Source of the DNA: Rhododendron vialii
Taxonomy: Eukaryota > Streptophyta > Magnoliopsida > Ericales > Ericaceae
Assembly: GCF_030253575.1 (NCBI RefSeq)
Contig: NC_080558.1
Coordinates: 2,242,001 to 2,306,000, forward strand
Reading direction: 5' to 3'
Length of the DNA: 64,000 bases
A program made the position numbers and the translations under genes. The notes beneath the pieces were generated by a model. That model did no database searches. It had not been told where the DNA came from and saw nothing but the letters and a program-made list of their open reading frames with translations. Positions 33,498 through 44,452 of the stretch are shown in pieces. Position 1 is the first letter of the stretch, and each line of letters starts with the position of its first letter.

Positions 33498-35430
33498 TTC
33501 TTTTGAGAGACACAGTAGTATAACTCAATGGATTCTAAAATCTCAGCTCGTTTGAAGAGGCGTGATTTGTTAGTAAAGGCTCGTTAAGTAAAAGAAATGT
33601 TGGAATTAAATTTGTATGTCTTAAAACTCGTTTTAAGTGTTATTGTTTAATAATAATTCCAAGAGTCACCATTTAAATAGGGGTCTCTTTATTAAATGGA
33701 GTTATATCCAAGAGTTGTGTCCCTTAGGGAAAGACACAACACTTTATGCCCTATGAATGCAACCATCGAGAAGGCTTGGTCGTGATTTGGCCGGGTTTCA
33801 TTTTGGAGTTGTTGATTGTTCATCGGAACCCTTGCACTTTAGGATATTATCTATTATTTTGTTTATATTTATACATATATTATTATAATTAAGCTCTTTG
33901 TGTTTTGGTGTTTCGGGTCTTAAATTCTAACACGAACTAAGGTCACACACCTCAACACTAAGCGAATGATTGTACTCGAGCTCGAACTAGAATAGTTTTG
34001 AGCAAGCCATGCAAACTCGCATACTTCAAAGCTTGACTTGGTTTCTTTGCAGACCTGATTTATAAATCGTGCAAAACCAAAAAGCACCTCTTCCACATGA
34101 GGCCATATCAAAAGAAACCCATAAAAAATGAGACAACATCGGCAGAATCAAAATGAGATTCACCCCATGTCATTGCAATTCCATAGAATCTGCAGATAGC
34201 AATTTTACACGAATTGATAAGTATTGACTCTCAAAAAAGAAGAAGAGAAGTATTGGATATGGAGGCCAAAGATTACTATATGACTAAATTTGAATTTTCA
34301 GATCTTTCAAACAAAGACCTCAACAACATTGAGTCAATGTCTTTCCTTGTTGGACAATATGTCACTTTTTTTTTTTCTTTATTTACGTAAAATTATCAAA
34401 CTAACCTTATTTCTCAATTCGCTTTTCACATGACAGAAAATTTCTTAATGTCGCATTATTAAGGACAAGAAAATGAGTACAGAAAGATAAGAGGAAAAAC
34501 AGTTTCCCTTGTTCACAATACACACTATTAATTTTGCAAGATGTGTCTTGGATTTGAGTACTTTTAATCCTCCAAAGTACACATCGCTCTAAATTCTTTT
34601 ATCAACTTGTTTTTCATGTGAAATAACAAACTTCTAATTTTCTCACAAAGGAAGCCAAGAAATAGAGCGCAACAAGTTCATAAAGAGGAGTAAACAATCA
34701 TTATGTATAAGAGAAATCTAAAAGGAACTTAGAGCACATCCAAGCCACTAGCTAGGCAAAACAAGTCAAGTTAGCAAGAATGGTTATATAACACTAACCA
34801 TTTTTTTCCAGCTCCAATATGCTCTCCATATGGCTAGGCATTTTTGCTATGACCAACTTCACTACCTACATCTACCTAGCCTAGAGAAGCTAGGCAAATG
34901 GTATGGAGGGTCCATCCTCCATTCCTCATTTTCACTCAACAAAGTACAAATCTAGTCTTGATGTATTCACGGATAGTAAAAATAGAAAGCAAGATTGGAG
35001 TATGTCAATGAAAAATTGTATACCATTTTACTTTTGATCGGGAAAAATAAAGAGTAGGGTCTTTTTGGATAACTCAAAGTGTTCGGGTCATCTTACGCTC
35101 ACCTCAATTCATTTCGGAGACCAAATTACATCGCCCACTTGCAGGTAGCCCTATCAAATCAGAAGCAAAGCTCCGTAAGAACTGGCCCAAAAAGAATTGA
35201 TAACACCTAGTGTCAGAGACTTACAAATTATTAGTTTAGGTTTTATGGATAAACCATGCCAAGATGCCCTATAAAGGAGTAGTTTTTTTTTATCCGTTAT
35301 GAAGGAGTAGTTTACATGTTATTAAAGCTTGAGTTGGGTGGAAAGGTTAACTTGCACCGAGGGACAGTGTCGTCACTTTGATAAAAGTCAAATGTAAAGT
35401 TTAGATCTTTTTTCTTTGTTAGTTTCTTTG
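33149..35430. other. Intergenic between AILP1-like and NF-YC genes
   Basis: Presumed 3' UTR, then a (TC)n tract at about 33456-33493. Otherwise AT-rich. No ORF with a recognisable domain; a SINE-like stretch may lie at about 35060-35215 on the minus strand. Confidence 0.45.
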
Positions 35431-35431
35431 T

Positions 35432-35468
<37 letters not shown>

Positions 35469-37269
35469 CGGAGAGAGTGCGAATTCCCACGAACCAAACT
35501 CGCGCTTCCCACTATAGCTTTCCTCACTATATATGTATGTATCCATACATACAGCAAAAAGATACATTCTCTCTCGTTCAACTCTCGTCCCCTGTTCCGT
35601 GTACAGCAAAATAGAACACAGGTTCGATTTCTATTATTCTATATAATGATTTATGCGTTAATTTTATCGGAATTGATTCACGGTTTCAGATAATTCAATG
35701 GGTCCTTCGTTTTGGGTGTAGAGTTTTGATCGCTAGACGAATCAAGAAACAAAAGTGAAACGGAGCTGTAAAGGTACTCGATTTCTTTACGTTTGTGTAT
35801 CTGTGTACCTCTGTGTATATATAAGGTTGATTCTTTTGATCTGTGCTGGTGATTTTGGAAAAAGATTGGCCTGGCCTTTAGGTGTTCTTATATTTGTGTA
35901 TTTGTGGATGCATGCAAGAGAAAAACACATGTATTGTATTTGGTTATCCTTGTATTTGAGCTATCTTGTGGTGGGTTTTCGAAATCGAAAAGTCTAGGAA
36001 CACAACAAGGTCTAGAAACGCGACTTTGAAACAAAACGCTGAACACAGTTGTGTCTGGAGTCGTTGGATGTATGAGGTCTCATGTGCATCCTACGGCTCC
36101 GAACACATCCGGAGTTGTGTTTTAAAGTTGTGTCTGTATCCTATTATCATTGCTCTTTCGAAATTAGGTTTGGGGAAATTTGAAAGCTACTTCTTTTCTG
36201 CAGATAAAATTCAATATATTTGAACCAAAAATTTTAGGCTGTTCTTATCATGCATAGGCTTTCTTGTTTTAGGAATTCTGGTTTTAGGTGATTTGAATTT
36301 ACCAATATGGAAGACAACTCGTTTAGTATATGTACTTGAAGTCCTCTTGCGAAGTATAGTATTATCGTCCCTTCTTCTTTCGGGTAGTGTTCTACTAGTT
36401 TTATTTCGTGTGATGAATGAGGAGGATTCCTTGTTAGATGGGATTAGAAACGAATTCTGGGATTATCTGTGGGTTGAGATACTTAAATGGTCTTATGCTC
36501 GTTATTATTGGCCCATTTCTTAGGGTCTACGCATGTTTTCTTACTCAGAACCAAGTGGATTTCCAGCTGAAAGGTTATGTTTTTAGCCTCCCATGGGAGT
36601 TGTATTGGACCAGCTTTTTTCTGAATCCATTTGATTATTAACTGGTCAAAGGATTCAGATATAGGTGATACCAGCCGTTAGCAAAATCAATCAAGTTCAT
36701 GGAAATCCCGATATCTCAGATTCTCAGTTGTGGGTTCAGTGTATATGTAGTTATGTACAAGAGGACGTTCCTATGAATTTATATACGACTCTTTTCTTTT
36801 GTACTATATAGGTTTGCTAGCTGTATAGTTTCTATGCGAGGACCAGCAAGTTATCTATTCTGTATTTTCAGCACTCCAACACTTTCAGAAGAACTTGGAT
36901 CTAAGGAACCCTTTTTTTTTCTTTTTTTTTTTTAAATTACAGATCTAAGGAACTTGAAATTCCTTATTTGGCAAACCATAGGTTAGTTTGTAGATATGAC
37001 TGCTTTCGGCAAGATACCCTGCAGTTGAGTCCATTCAGCTCTTGGTTACATTGTGTGGTCCTTGGCGAAATAGCGAGTTACCAGCTCACTTTATACATGT
37101 CTACATCTAATACTTTTTACTAGGAATGATGAGTTTTGAAGGCCGAAGCTTGCTTACAAAGTGCTTAAATCTTAATGCTGTTTGGGTGATTGAAAATCTT
37201 ATCATATGTATGAAAAGTTGATAGTTGGAGATCTCTTGTGAGTCAGTTGGAGATCTCTTGTGAGTAAAG
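35431..37269 (+). promoter_or_regulatory. NF-YC promoter and intron-bearing 5' UTR (inferred)
   Basis: A (GA)n tract (about 35438-35464) is followed by sequence that looks transcribed and an AACACAG|GTTCGATTT donor-like site at about 35620. The ATG is 1.6 kb further down. NF-YC genes commonly have an intron in the 5' leader. Just before the ATG an about 23-bp word GTTGGAGATCTCTTGTGAGT is present twice in tandem (about 37224-37265), and a GTCAG within it is a plausible acceptor. The gap holds no other gene. Confidence 0.45.
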
Positions 37270-38016
37270 ATGGATCAACAAGGCCACGGGCAGTCCCAAG
37301 TAACTGGGGTGCCAGGTAGCTCAGCTCAGATGCCATATAACATGGCCCCATATCAAGCTCACCAAATGATGAGGCCCTCTGCCTCTACATCTGCCGGATC
37401 AATTCAATCTCCTCAATCCGCTGGTCTCCCTGCCTCTACTGCTCAGCTCGCGCAGCACCAACTCGCTTATCAGCAAATCCACCAGCAGCAGCAACAGCAA
37501 CTGCAGCAACAACTCCATGGTTTCTGGGCAAACCAGTTCCAAGACATTGAGCAAACAACTGACTTCAAAAACCATAGCCTGCCATTGGCTAGGATTAAAA
37601 AGATAATGAAAGCGGATGAAGATGTAAGGATGATATCCGCTGAGGCTCCAGTCGTGTTTGCTAGGGCATGTGAGATGTTCATTCTGGAGTTGACTTTAAG
37701 GTCTTGGAATCACACAGAGGAGAACAAAAGGAGGACACTTCAGAAGAACGATATCGCGGCGGCTATCACAAAAACTGAGATATTTGATTTCTTGGTGGAT
37801 ATCGTGCCTAGGGAGGATTTGAAGGACGAGGTGCTTGCTTCGATCCCAAGAGGGTCCCTTCCTGTTGGGGGCCCCACTGAGGGACTTCCTTACTATTATA
37901 TGCCACCTCAGCATGCTCCACAGGTTGGAGCTCCCGGGATGTTCATGGGTCAGCCTGTTGATCAAGCCCGGTATCAGCAGATGTGGCCACACCAGCAGCA
38001 ACCACCAGACTCTTGA
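37270..38016 (+). CDS. NF-YC (HAP5) subunit of the CCAAT-binding factor
   Basis: Single coding exon, 248 aa. A Gln/Ser/Pro-rich N-terminus with a poly-Gln run (about 67-82) is followed by the histone-fold core from DFKNHSLPLARIKKIMKADE (98 onward) through SAEAPVVFARACEMFILELT to NDIAAAITKTEIFDFLVDIV, and a Pro/Gln/Met-rich C-terminus. The core is nearly invariant relative to Arabidopsis NF-YC1/3/4/9. NF-YC pairs with NF-YB through the histone fold, then with NF-YA or CONSTANS-type proteins, and acts in flowering, light and ABA responses. The N-terminal MDQQGHGQS resembles NF-YC9, but I cannot assign a one-to-one orthologue. The ORF start fits the family. Confidence 0.96.
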   Translation: MDQQGHGQSQVTGVPGSSAQMPYNMAPYQAHQMMRPSASTSAGSIQSPQSAGLPASTAQLAQHQLAYQQIHQQQQQQLQQQLHGFWANQFQDIEQTTDFKNHSLPLARIKKIMKADEDVRMISAEAPVVFARACEMFILELTLRSWNHTEENKRRTLQKNDIAAAITKTEIFDFLVDIVPREDLKDEVLASIPRGSLPVGGPTEGLPYYYMPPQHAPQVGAPGMFMGQPVDQARYQQMWPHQQQPPDS

Positions 38017-38960
38017 GGGACTAGTGGGTTTGGCAGAAATGTGAGCGACAGTGTAAGTAAGTTTTTAGTTGTTTTCCAATGCTCTCATCCCTATCCTTAG
38101 TTGCATGTATATTTATATATTTTTTAGATGGTGGAAGATGCGTAGATGGATGTATGATAATTGACAGGATTATGAACGGGAGAATTAGATGTATAACAAG
38201 TTGTGAAATGGTAAGAGTAGCACCTATTGAGAAAACTAATTCATGTAGCCGACTCCAATTGATTGGGTTTTAAGGCTCGGTTTGCTTTGGATTGGTTCGG
38301 TTAATGTGCAATAGATGCAAGTTAAGAAATCATGCTAGGCTTCTAGTGTCTGAAAAATGATTCGGATTGGTATATTCAACTGAGCATATAACCATTGGCA
38401 GAGCATAATGGCTGTAGAAAAGTCCTCTAGCCGACCCCAAATATTGGGATATGAGACTTAGTTTGGTTTACAGTGGTTGTGCTAATTTGTCTTCTTCTGA
38501 ATCTATTGGGTGCTCACACTGAAGACAAGTAAAAAATTTATTGATCTACAGTGGTTTTATGTGTTTTCCTGTTACCTTGCCTGGTTATATCTCATCTTTC
38601 TAAAGGAAAAACTGCTGTCTGCTGTCTTCGATTGCACTTAATACCTGTACTGATTCGTTGATGATATGTTTCTGCAGAAGTTCTGGTGGGGAAGTTACCT
38701 TAGCGACAAACAACAAAAAGAAGAGACAGTACCAAACTGATAGAGAAGACCCAAAGACTACACGTCTTAGAAAGAAACTAGTATGGCCTTGATAGATGTA
38801 GTATATAGCTGCTTGTTCCCCATAGAATGAGTCTTGTATGTGTTTAATGTTTTACTTCATGCCATTAGGATTTGGTAAAACTCTTGACCTCTTGTAAGTT
38901 ACAAAATGTAGTGGCGATACGATGCTTGTGTAATAACTTTTCGTTCTTTTTCATCCCTCT
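38017..38960 (+). other. NF-YC 3' UTR with a probable intron
   Basis: After the stop, CAGT|GTAAGTAAG (donor about 38053) and TTTCTGCAG|AAGTTC (acceptor about 38679) frame a possible 3'-UTR intron of about 627 bp. Inside it, two short words GTAGCCGACTCCAAT..GGG and TAGCCGACCCCAAATATTGGG (about 38250 and 38420) recall the 3' ends of RTE-type LINEs, but too little is left to name an element. Confidence 0.4.
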
Positions 38961-39059
38961 CCACTCTGATCCATTTTCTCTCTTTTAGGTTCTGATTGAA
39001 TCCTCACCTGCATGATAACTTTTCGTTATGATGTATTGTTTTTGGGCTAACAGCAGCAA

Positions 39060-39200
39060 GGTTGTAACCAGGTAACCCACCGGGAGGGTTGGTGCAGTGA
39101 GAGCCATTATCGGGAGTTCGACTCTCAACTGCTTGTTACTATTAATTATTGTGTTGGGCCAGTCCATATTAGGTTTGTCCGGATTTTAATTGAGCCTCCT
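39060..39200 (+). mobile_element. tRNA-derived SINE-like element
   Basis: A-box-like TTGGTGCAGTGAG (39089-39101) and B-box-like GAGTTCGACTC (39114-39124) sit close together, the pol III promoter arrangement of plant SINEs. It lies between the convergent NF-YC and NAD(P)HX dehydratase genes. The tail is not clear. Confidence 0.5.
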
Positions 39201-39655
39201 AGCCAGTGAATGGTGGGATTGCTTTCCTGAATCGGTCATTGAGCCGAATATTGAGTTGTCAAAAATGAGTGGTTTCCTACCCTTGTTTGACCTTTTCTGG
39301 AGTCCAGTGTTCCACTGTATTCATGAGTTATTAAGTGGTGTAAGGGTACCGTCATAAGGTGCCCCAACACTCTTAGCGAGGGATAAGGGTGCCGAGGCAT
39401 CACGTGGCGGTGCCCCAAGACCATCAAATAAAGGGATTGAATATAACCTTTTTTTAAAAACGAAAACAATAGCAAAACCAACAAGTACCCTGCCTTGATA
39501 CATCAAATCTCCCAATAACAAGCTACTAAAAGCAGTGTTTTCTCAGAAATACTTGTTACATGAAGATCATTTATCGTCTCATTTACACTAGGTGGGCAAG
39601 ACTCCCATTTATAAGAAAAAACAAGACTTCATTGCCAACGGAGTAAACATTTAGC

Positions 39656-42600
39656 TCATTGATCCAGAAGTGAACGGTGGATACAACTCACTGGACAAAT
39701 TTCCTCCAAACTGCAAAATAGAAAAAGGTAAGACTCCAGTTATTTTCACTTCTGACATATGCAAGGGTAATCAGGTGCATACCTTCTTCCCAAGCACTCG
39801 ATTATATCACCGGTCAGCGTCGATCTTCTTTTATTCTCGAAGGCAAGCGATGCTGCTTTCCTCACTAAAGCAGACCCAGCAATGCACCCCAACACTGTAG
39901 GGTTCATGCCCAATTCCTCCTTAGCAGAAGAGATATATTGGCGGGCCCAAGAAACAAACACCGCAACACTGGCATCAACAGAAGAACATGAAGTTCCATA
40001 TTGCGAAAAAAAAAGTGATCAGCCAACTGAATAAGCATCTTTTGACCTTTGAACTTATGATCTAATTTAGGTCCAAAGAAGTGATTTTCCTTTTTATCTT
40101 GCCCGCCGAGCAGTCACCCAAAACTAGGTCTAAACACCCGACAACTTGGAGAGGTCATAAAAGAGCAAGAATTACGTCCTAATTTCCAGATGTAGTGTGG
40201 AGAAATGCCAAAAATATAGGGCAAAATCCACTTTGACCCCTTGTGGTTATCACCATGTGCGGATACCCCCCTCATGGTTCAAAACTGAGCACATAACCTA
40301 CCTGTGGTTTTGAAAATGTACGGATAGACCCCTACCATCATGTTTTCCATCTATATTAACGGACACAACATTAAAAGACCGATATACCCTCAGCATGTCC
40401 CTTGATTCTTCTTTTTTAAATCTAACAACACCATCTCCTATACCAAAAATTGAATCCAAACCGTTGATATTGTAAATTTTGACGAGTACTACATCTATGC
40501 CAAAATTCAAGTCAATCAAAAAATGAAAAGCCCATGGTCGAATCGATTTTGTTATAAAATTAAAATTTCAAATTTGAATTTTACTAAAATTAGATCACTG
40601 GGTTATTGATGCCTGATCGAGATAATTTTTTATAGAGATACTTTATTCTTTATTTAATACATTATGAACGACTCGGATTACATTTTAGAGGGGCGTGAGA
40701 TACACCTCCGTTGAAAACATGACAGCAGAGGGTCTGTCCGCACATTTTCAAAATCACAGGTAGGTTATGTGTTCAGTTTTGAACCATGAGGGGAATATCC
40801 ACACATGACGATAACCACATGGGGTGAAAGTGGACTTTGCCCAAAAATATATATCAAATGGAAAATTGGAAGTCAGGACCATGATGTTGCCATATGCAAT
40901 AGAGGAAAAACGTTTTTCTTTTCTTTTCCTGGCCAGTGGCCAGCATTAAAGAAGAAGGTTGCCATATGAGTGGATCAAGAGAGAAAAATAATTGCTAGGA
41001 TCTCCAAGGTAGAGAGAGAAGAGTGGACCTAAAATTCTAAAAAGACTTATGAAAGGGAATGGATGACATATCGCGAATAAAACTTTCTAGATTGATGGAG
41101 AATAAATAACATTGTGATTCGTTGAACAGTACACCTTTTCTCTCGGTACTTGGTTTACACGGAAAGTTTAAAAAATCACTTGCCTTCCAGAAAGTATATC
41201 GCCCTGGCCACCACATCGCCGAGGAGAACCATACATGCTCACTGACATAACTGCATGAAAGCACGGATTCAGATGCCATCTGAACATATTTCTAATATCA
41301 GAAACCTAAGAAGGGAAAGTTGCTATCATTCAGATGAAAAAGTGTTTCATCTGGCCGACGCTGAGAATTAGGGATACTTGTCAGACATCATGCCTGAACT
41401 CACTATATTATTGTGTAATACCCGCATAATGTTCACACAAAAATGCCAAAATTAAAAGAGAAACGAGGCTGCAATCATACTGTTTAGTTACAGTTGCAAA
41501 GGTAGAGAATGTTAAACTGCAGACAAGAAACGGTAATGTAATCAGCAGGTAGGTACCTTTATTACCATCACTGACGAGATCTGATTTTCCTTTCCGTAAA
41601 ATCGTTACACCACCAATCCTGATCAAGAAATTATTCTTTCCATGGGTTGCACCAAAGCAAAATTAAATCATGAACTATAAGCAAACAACAACACAACATG
41701 GTGTGTCAAAGCTGTTCAAAGGCTGTGATAATAGAAGATGGTCAAATGGGCCTCAGTCAGAACAGCACAAGATTCACCAACGAAAAGCTCTTGATAATAC
41801 AGAGAAGACAGTGAAGTGGGCCTTAGTCAGACCAGCAGCAGATCAACCACATAGCTCTGAGTGTGTGTGTGTGTCCAGTGTCCTGTTTACTACAAAGACG
41901 TATTAAAGTTGCATATTCACTACCCACGCTAATGCCATGACGCAAATTTTGTCAACTTGGTTTAACTTCTAGATATGAAATAACAAGCGGCACCCCATGC
42001 GACGCACATGTTCTGACGCATAGGAAGGGAGAGATGGAAGATTAAGGTGAACCACTAACAATAAATAAGGTAGATTTTTCTCTTTTTTTCAGAAAAGAGA
42101 AGATAGTAAAGCATTAGCAAAAAATGAGGTGGATTTTTCTTGTTTTTATAAAATTTACTTCAAAAAAAGGAGAGCTTTGCACATGTACTACACCTCTATA
42201 GTATCAATAATCGTATAACCACAAACACTTACATAAAAACTCATTCACATCAAGTGTGGGGTCCGCACTTCATGTGAGTGAGTTTGTGTGATTGCGTGTG
42301 TAAGTGTTTGTGGTAGTAACATTATTGCTATAGTATGGATAGATTGCCAATCCATATGCCACACAAATTAAGAATAGATGGCCTTCATAACATATGTACA
42401 AAAGATGAAAGAAATCTACTAAAGGATGCTTAACGAGTGATTAGACGAAAAACCTAGAAGAGAAAAGAATTTACCGTTTGGCAAGAGAGAGTAGTTGTCC
42501 AGGAGCATCTTGATCATTTACTTCACAATTTAGTACACTTTGAACAAGGCGCTTGTATTCATTTATATTAGGGGTTAGGATAGCCAACGGGTAGCCACTG

Positions 42601-44402
42601 ACCAGATCAAGATTGTTTGTGACAAGAAAAAGCCCATCCTGGTAATTCAAAAGAGTGCCATAGGGAGGAGTGAGAATGATCAATTATGCTAAAAGAAAAT
42701 GAATTGTGTCTCTAATTTCTACCGCATACCGCGTCTATGACAATTGGGATGCTTGAGTGCCGTGCTTGCTTTATGATGTTACTAACACAGTCCTGACAAT
42801 ATGAACGTTGTAGAACTTCTTCAGAAAGGATTTGCTTAACATGATAAACAGGAATATAGCAAGAAACCTTACGGAGGCATATAGCAAGAAGGAAAATGTT
42901 CAGAAAATGAGATGTAAAAATTTATCCGGGCAAAACCACAAGGATTACACGTTCTCAACCAAAAGAAGAAAGGGTTAAGTAAATTCTAACGATTCCCAAA
43001 GAACATTAATAGTAGTCTCAAAATGCAGGTTAGAACCACAAATCATAAGGATTCAGGAGATGTTCTTTCCACTGGAGACCAATAAGATCGAGCAAATAAT
43101 TTGTTTCTTGGACAAAAACTATTATATGTTTTCACGTACATATAAAGGTTCATACGGATTTCGCCTACTGGAATATTATAGATCACTTACAAGTTACACC
43201 TGACATCAACAATATTGTCAGGAGAATTCATCACTTCTAAGATTGATACTAGAAACTAAAGTTTGATTATTTGCATGTTCACACACTTGAATTCGTGCAC
43301 GTATGTGCACATCAGAGACCGAATACTGTTGTTTAACAACTTATGACGAATGATACACCATGAGGCATAGAAACACATTGTAAAAACCTATGCGTAGTTG
43401 CCTTAAAGATCATATCATCACACAACTTTTCAGTGAAAAAATCAGTAAACTAGACTGTAACTTCATTGTCAACTTTACACAGGAAGATACAAACGAATAG
43501 CCTTTAATTTCAAGCAAACAACCATATCACTTAAAAGCTATGACCTATGTTCACCACAAATTTCAAGATAGAAAAGTGGCCAGAAAAAGCACACCAGAAG
43601 AAACGGGTCCCTTCCAAGTCCCGGACCAACAACAAGGCAATCAAATCTTTCCATCCACTTCTCAACCTCAGCAAGAACTCTTTCTGAGATTGATTTTTTG
43701 TCCTCGTCCCTGAAACAATCTTCCTAAAAAATCAGCCCCTCCACAACAATTAGGCATAAACTGTAAACATTAAATATAGATATTCTAATGTACTTTATCA
43801 GATTGAAATTCCACCTGACACTGTAGGATTCTTCCAGCACAGGGTGCACGATTAACTCAGGGCTGTAGCCTTTTATAATTGGAGCTGCATCTTTAGTGCA
43901 AAAAACATGAGATAAATCTGCACCCTGTGGGGAAAAAGAAGTGCATTCAAACTGGTCAGTCAAAAATCTGCTATAACAAAAGGGTTTTGTTTTTATTTTG
44001 AAAAAGGAAAATCAAGTAACATTGAGGTTTATGAAAAATAACCGCAACACATTAATAAGAAATAAACTTTGCACAAAAGAGGTGAGAATGAGAGGACTAA
44101 CAATTTTTAAAGCTGATATGGCAGAAAAGTATGGGGCACCTGTGTATTCGCGACACCCTCCTATGACAGCTATCTTACCTGACTTGACAAACAATGGGAA
44201 CATTGAATTAATAAGATTAAAAATCGTAAAGTTAACATAGCTAGAGAAGAAACAAAAACATGTTGAGGCAAAATATACAAAAACAGTAGTTAAGATTTCA
44301 AAGACAGAAAAAGTTTAACCACACATGTATGACACAAAATCCTAAATTCATGATAGGGACTGTAGACGTAATCAATGAGCAGTTGGTTTTACGACTTCAA
44401 AG

Positions 44403-44452
<50 letters not shown>

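Noticed and set aside
34720-34940. Transposon beginning at an AGAGCACATCCA word
   Set aside because: The inverted partner could not be found at a sensible distance.
35312-35609. Minus-strand ORFs with Ser-Leu runs
   Set aside because: They are translations of a GA tract upstream of NF-YC.
37470-38001. Minus-strand ORFs opposite NF-YC
   Set aside because: Shadow frames of a highly conserved coding exon.
38212-38480. RTE-type LINE 3' ends
   Set aside because: Only two short GCCGAC(C/T)CCAA-like words; no reverse transcriptase remnant or repeat tail.
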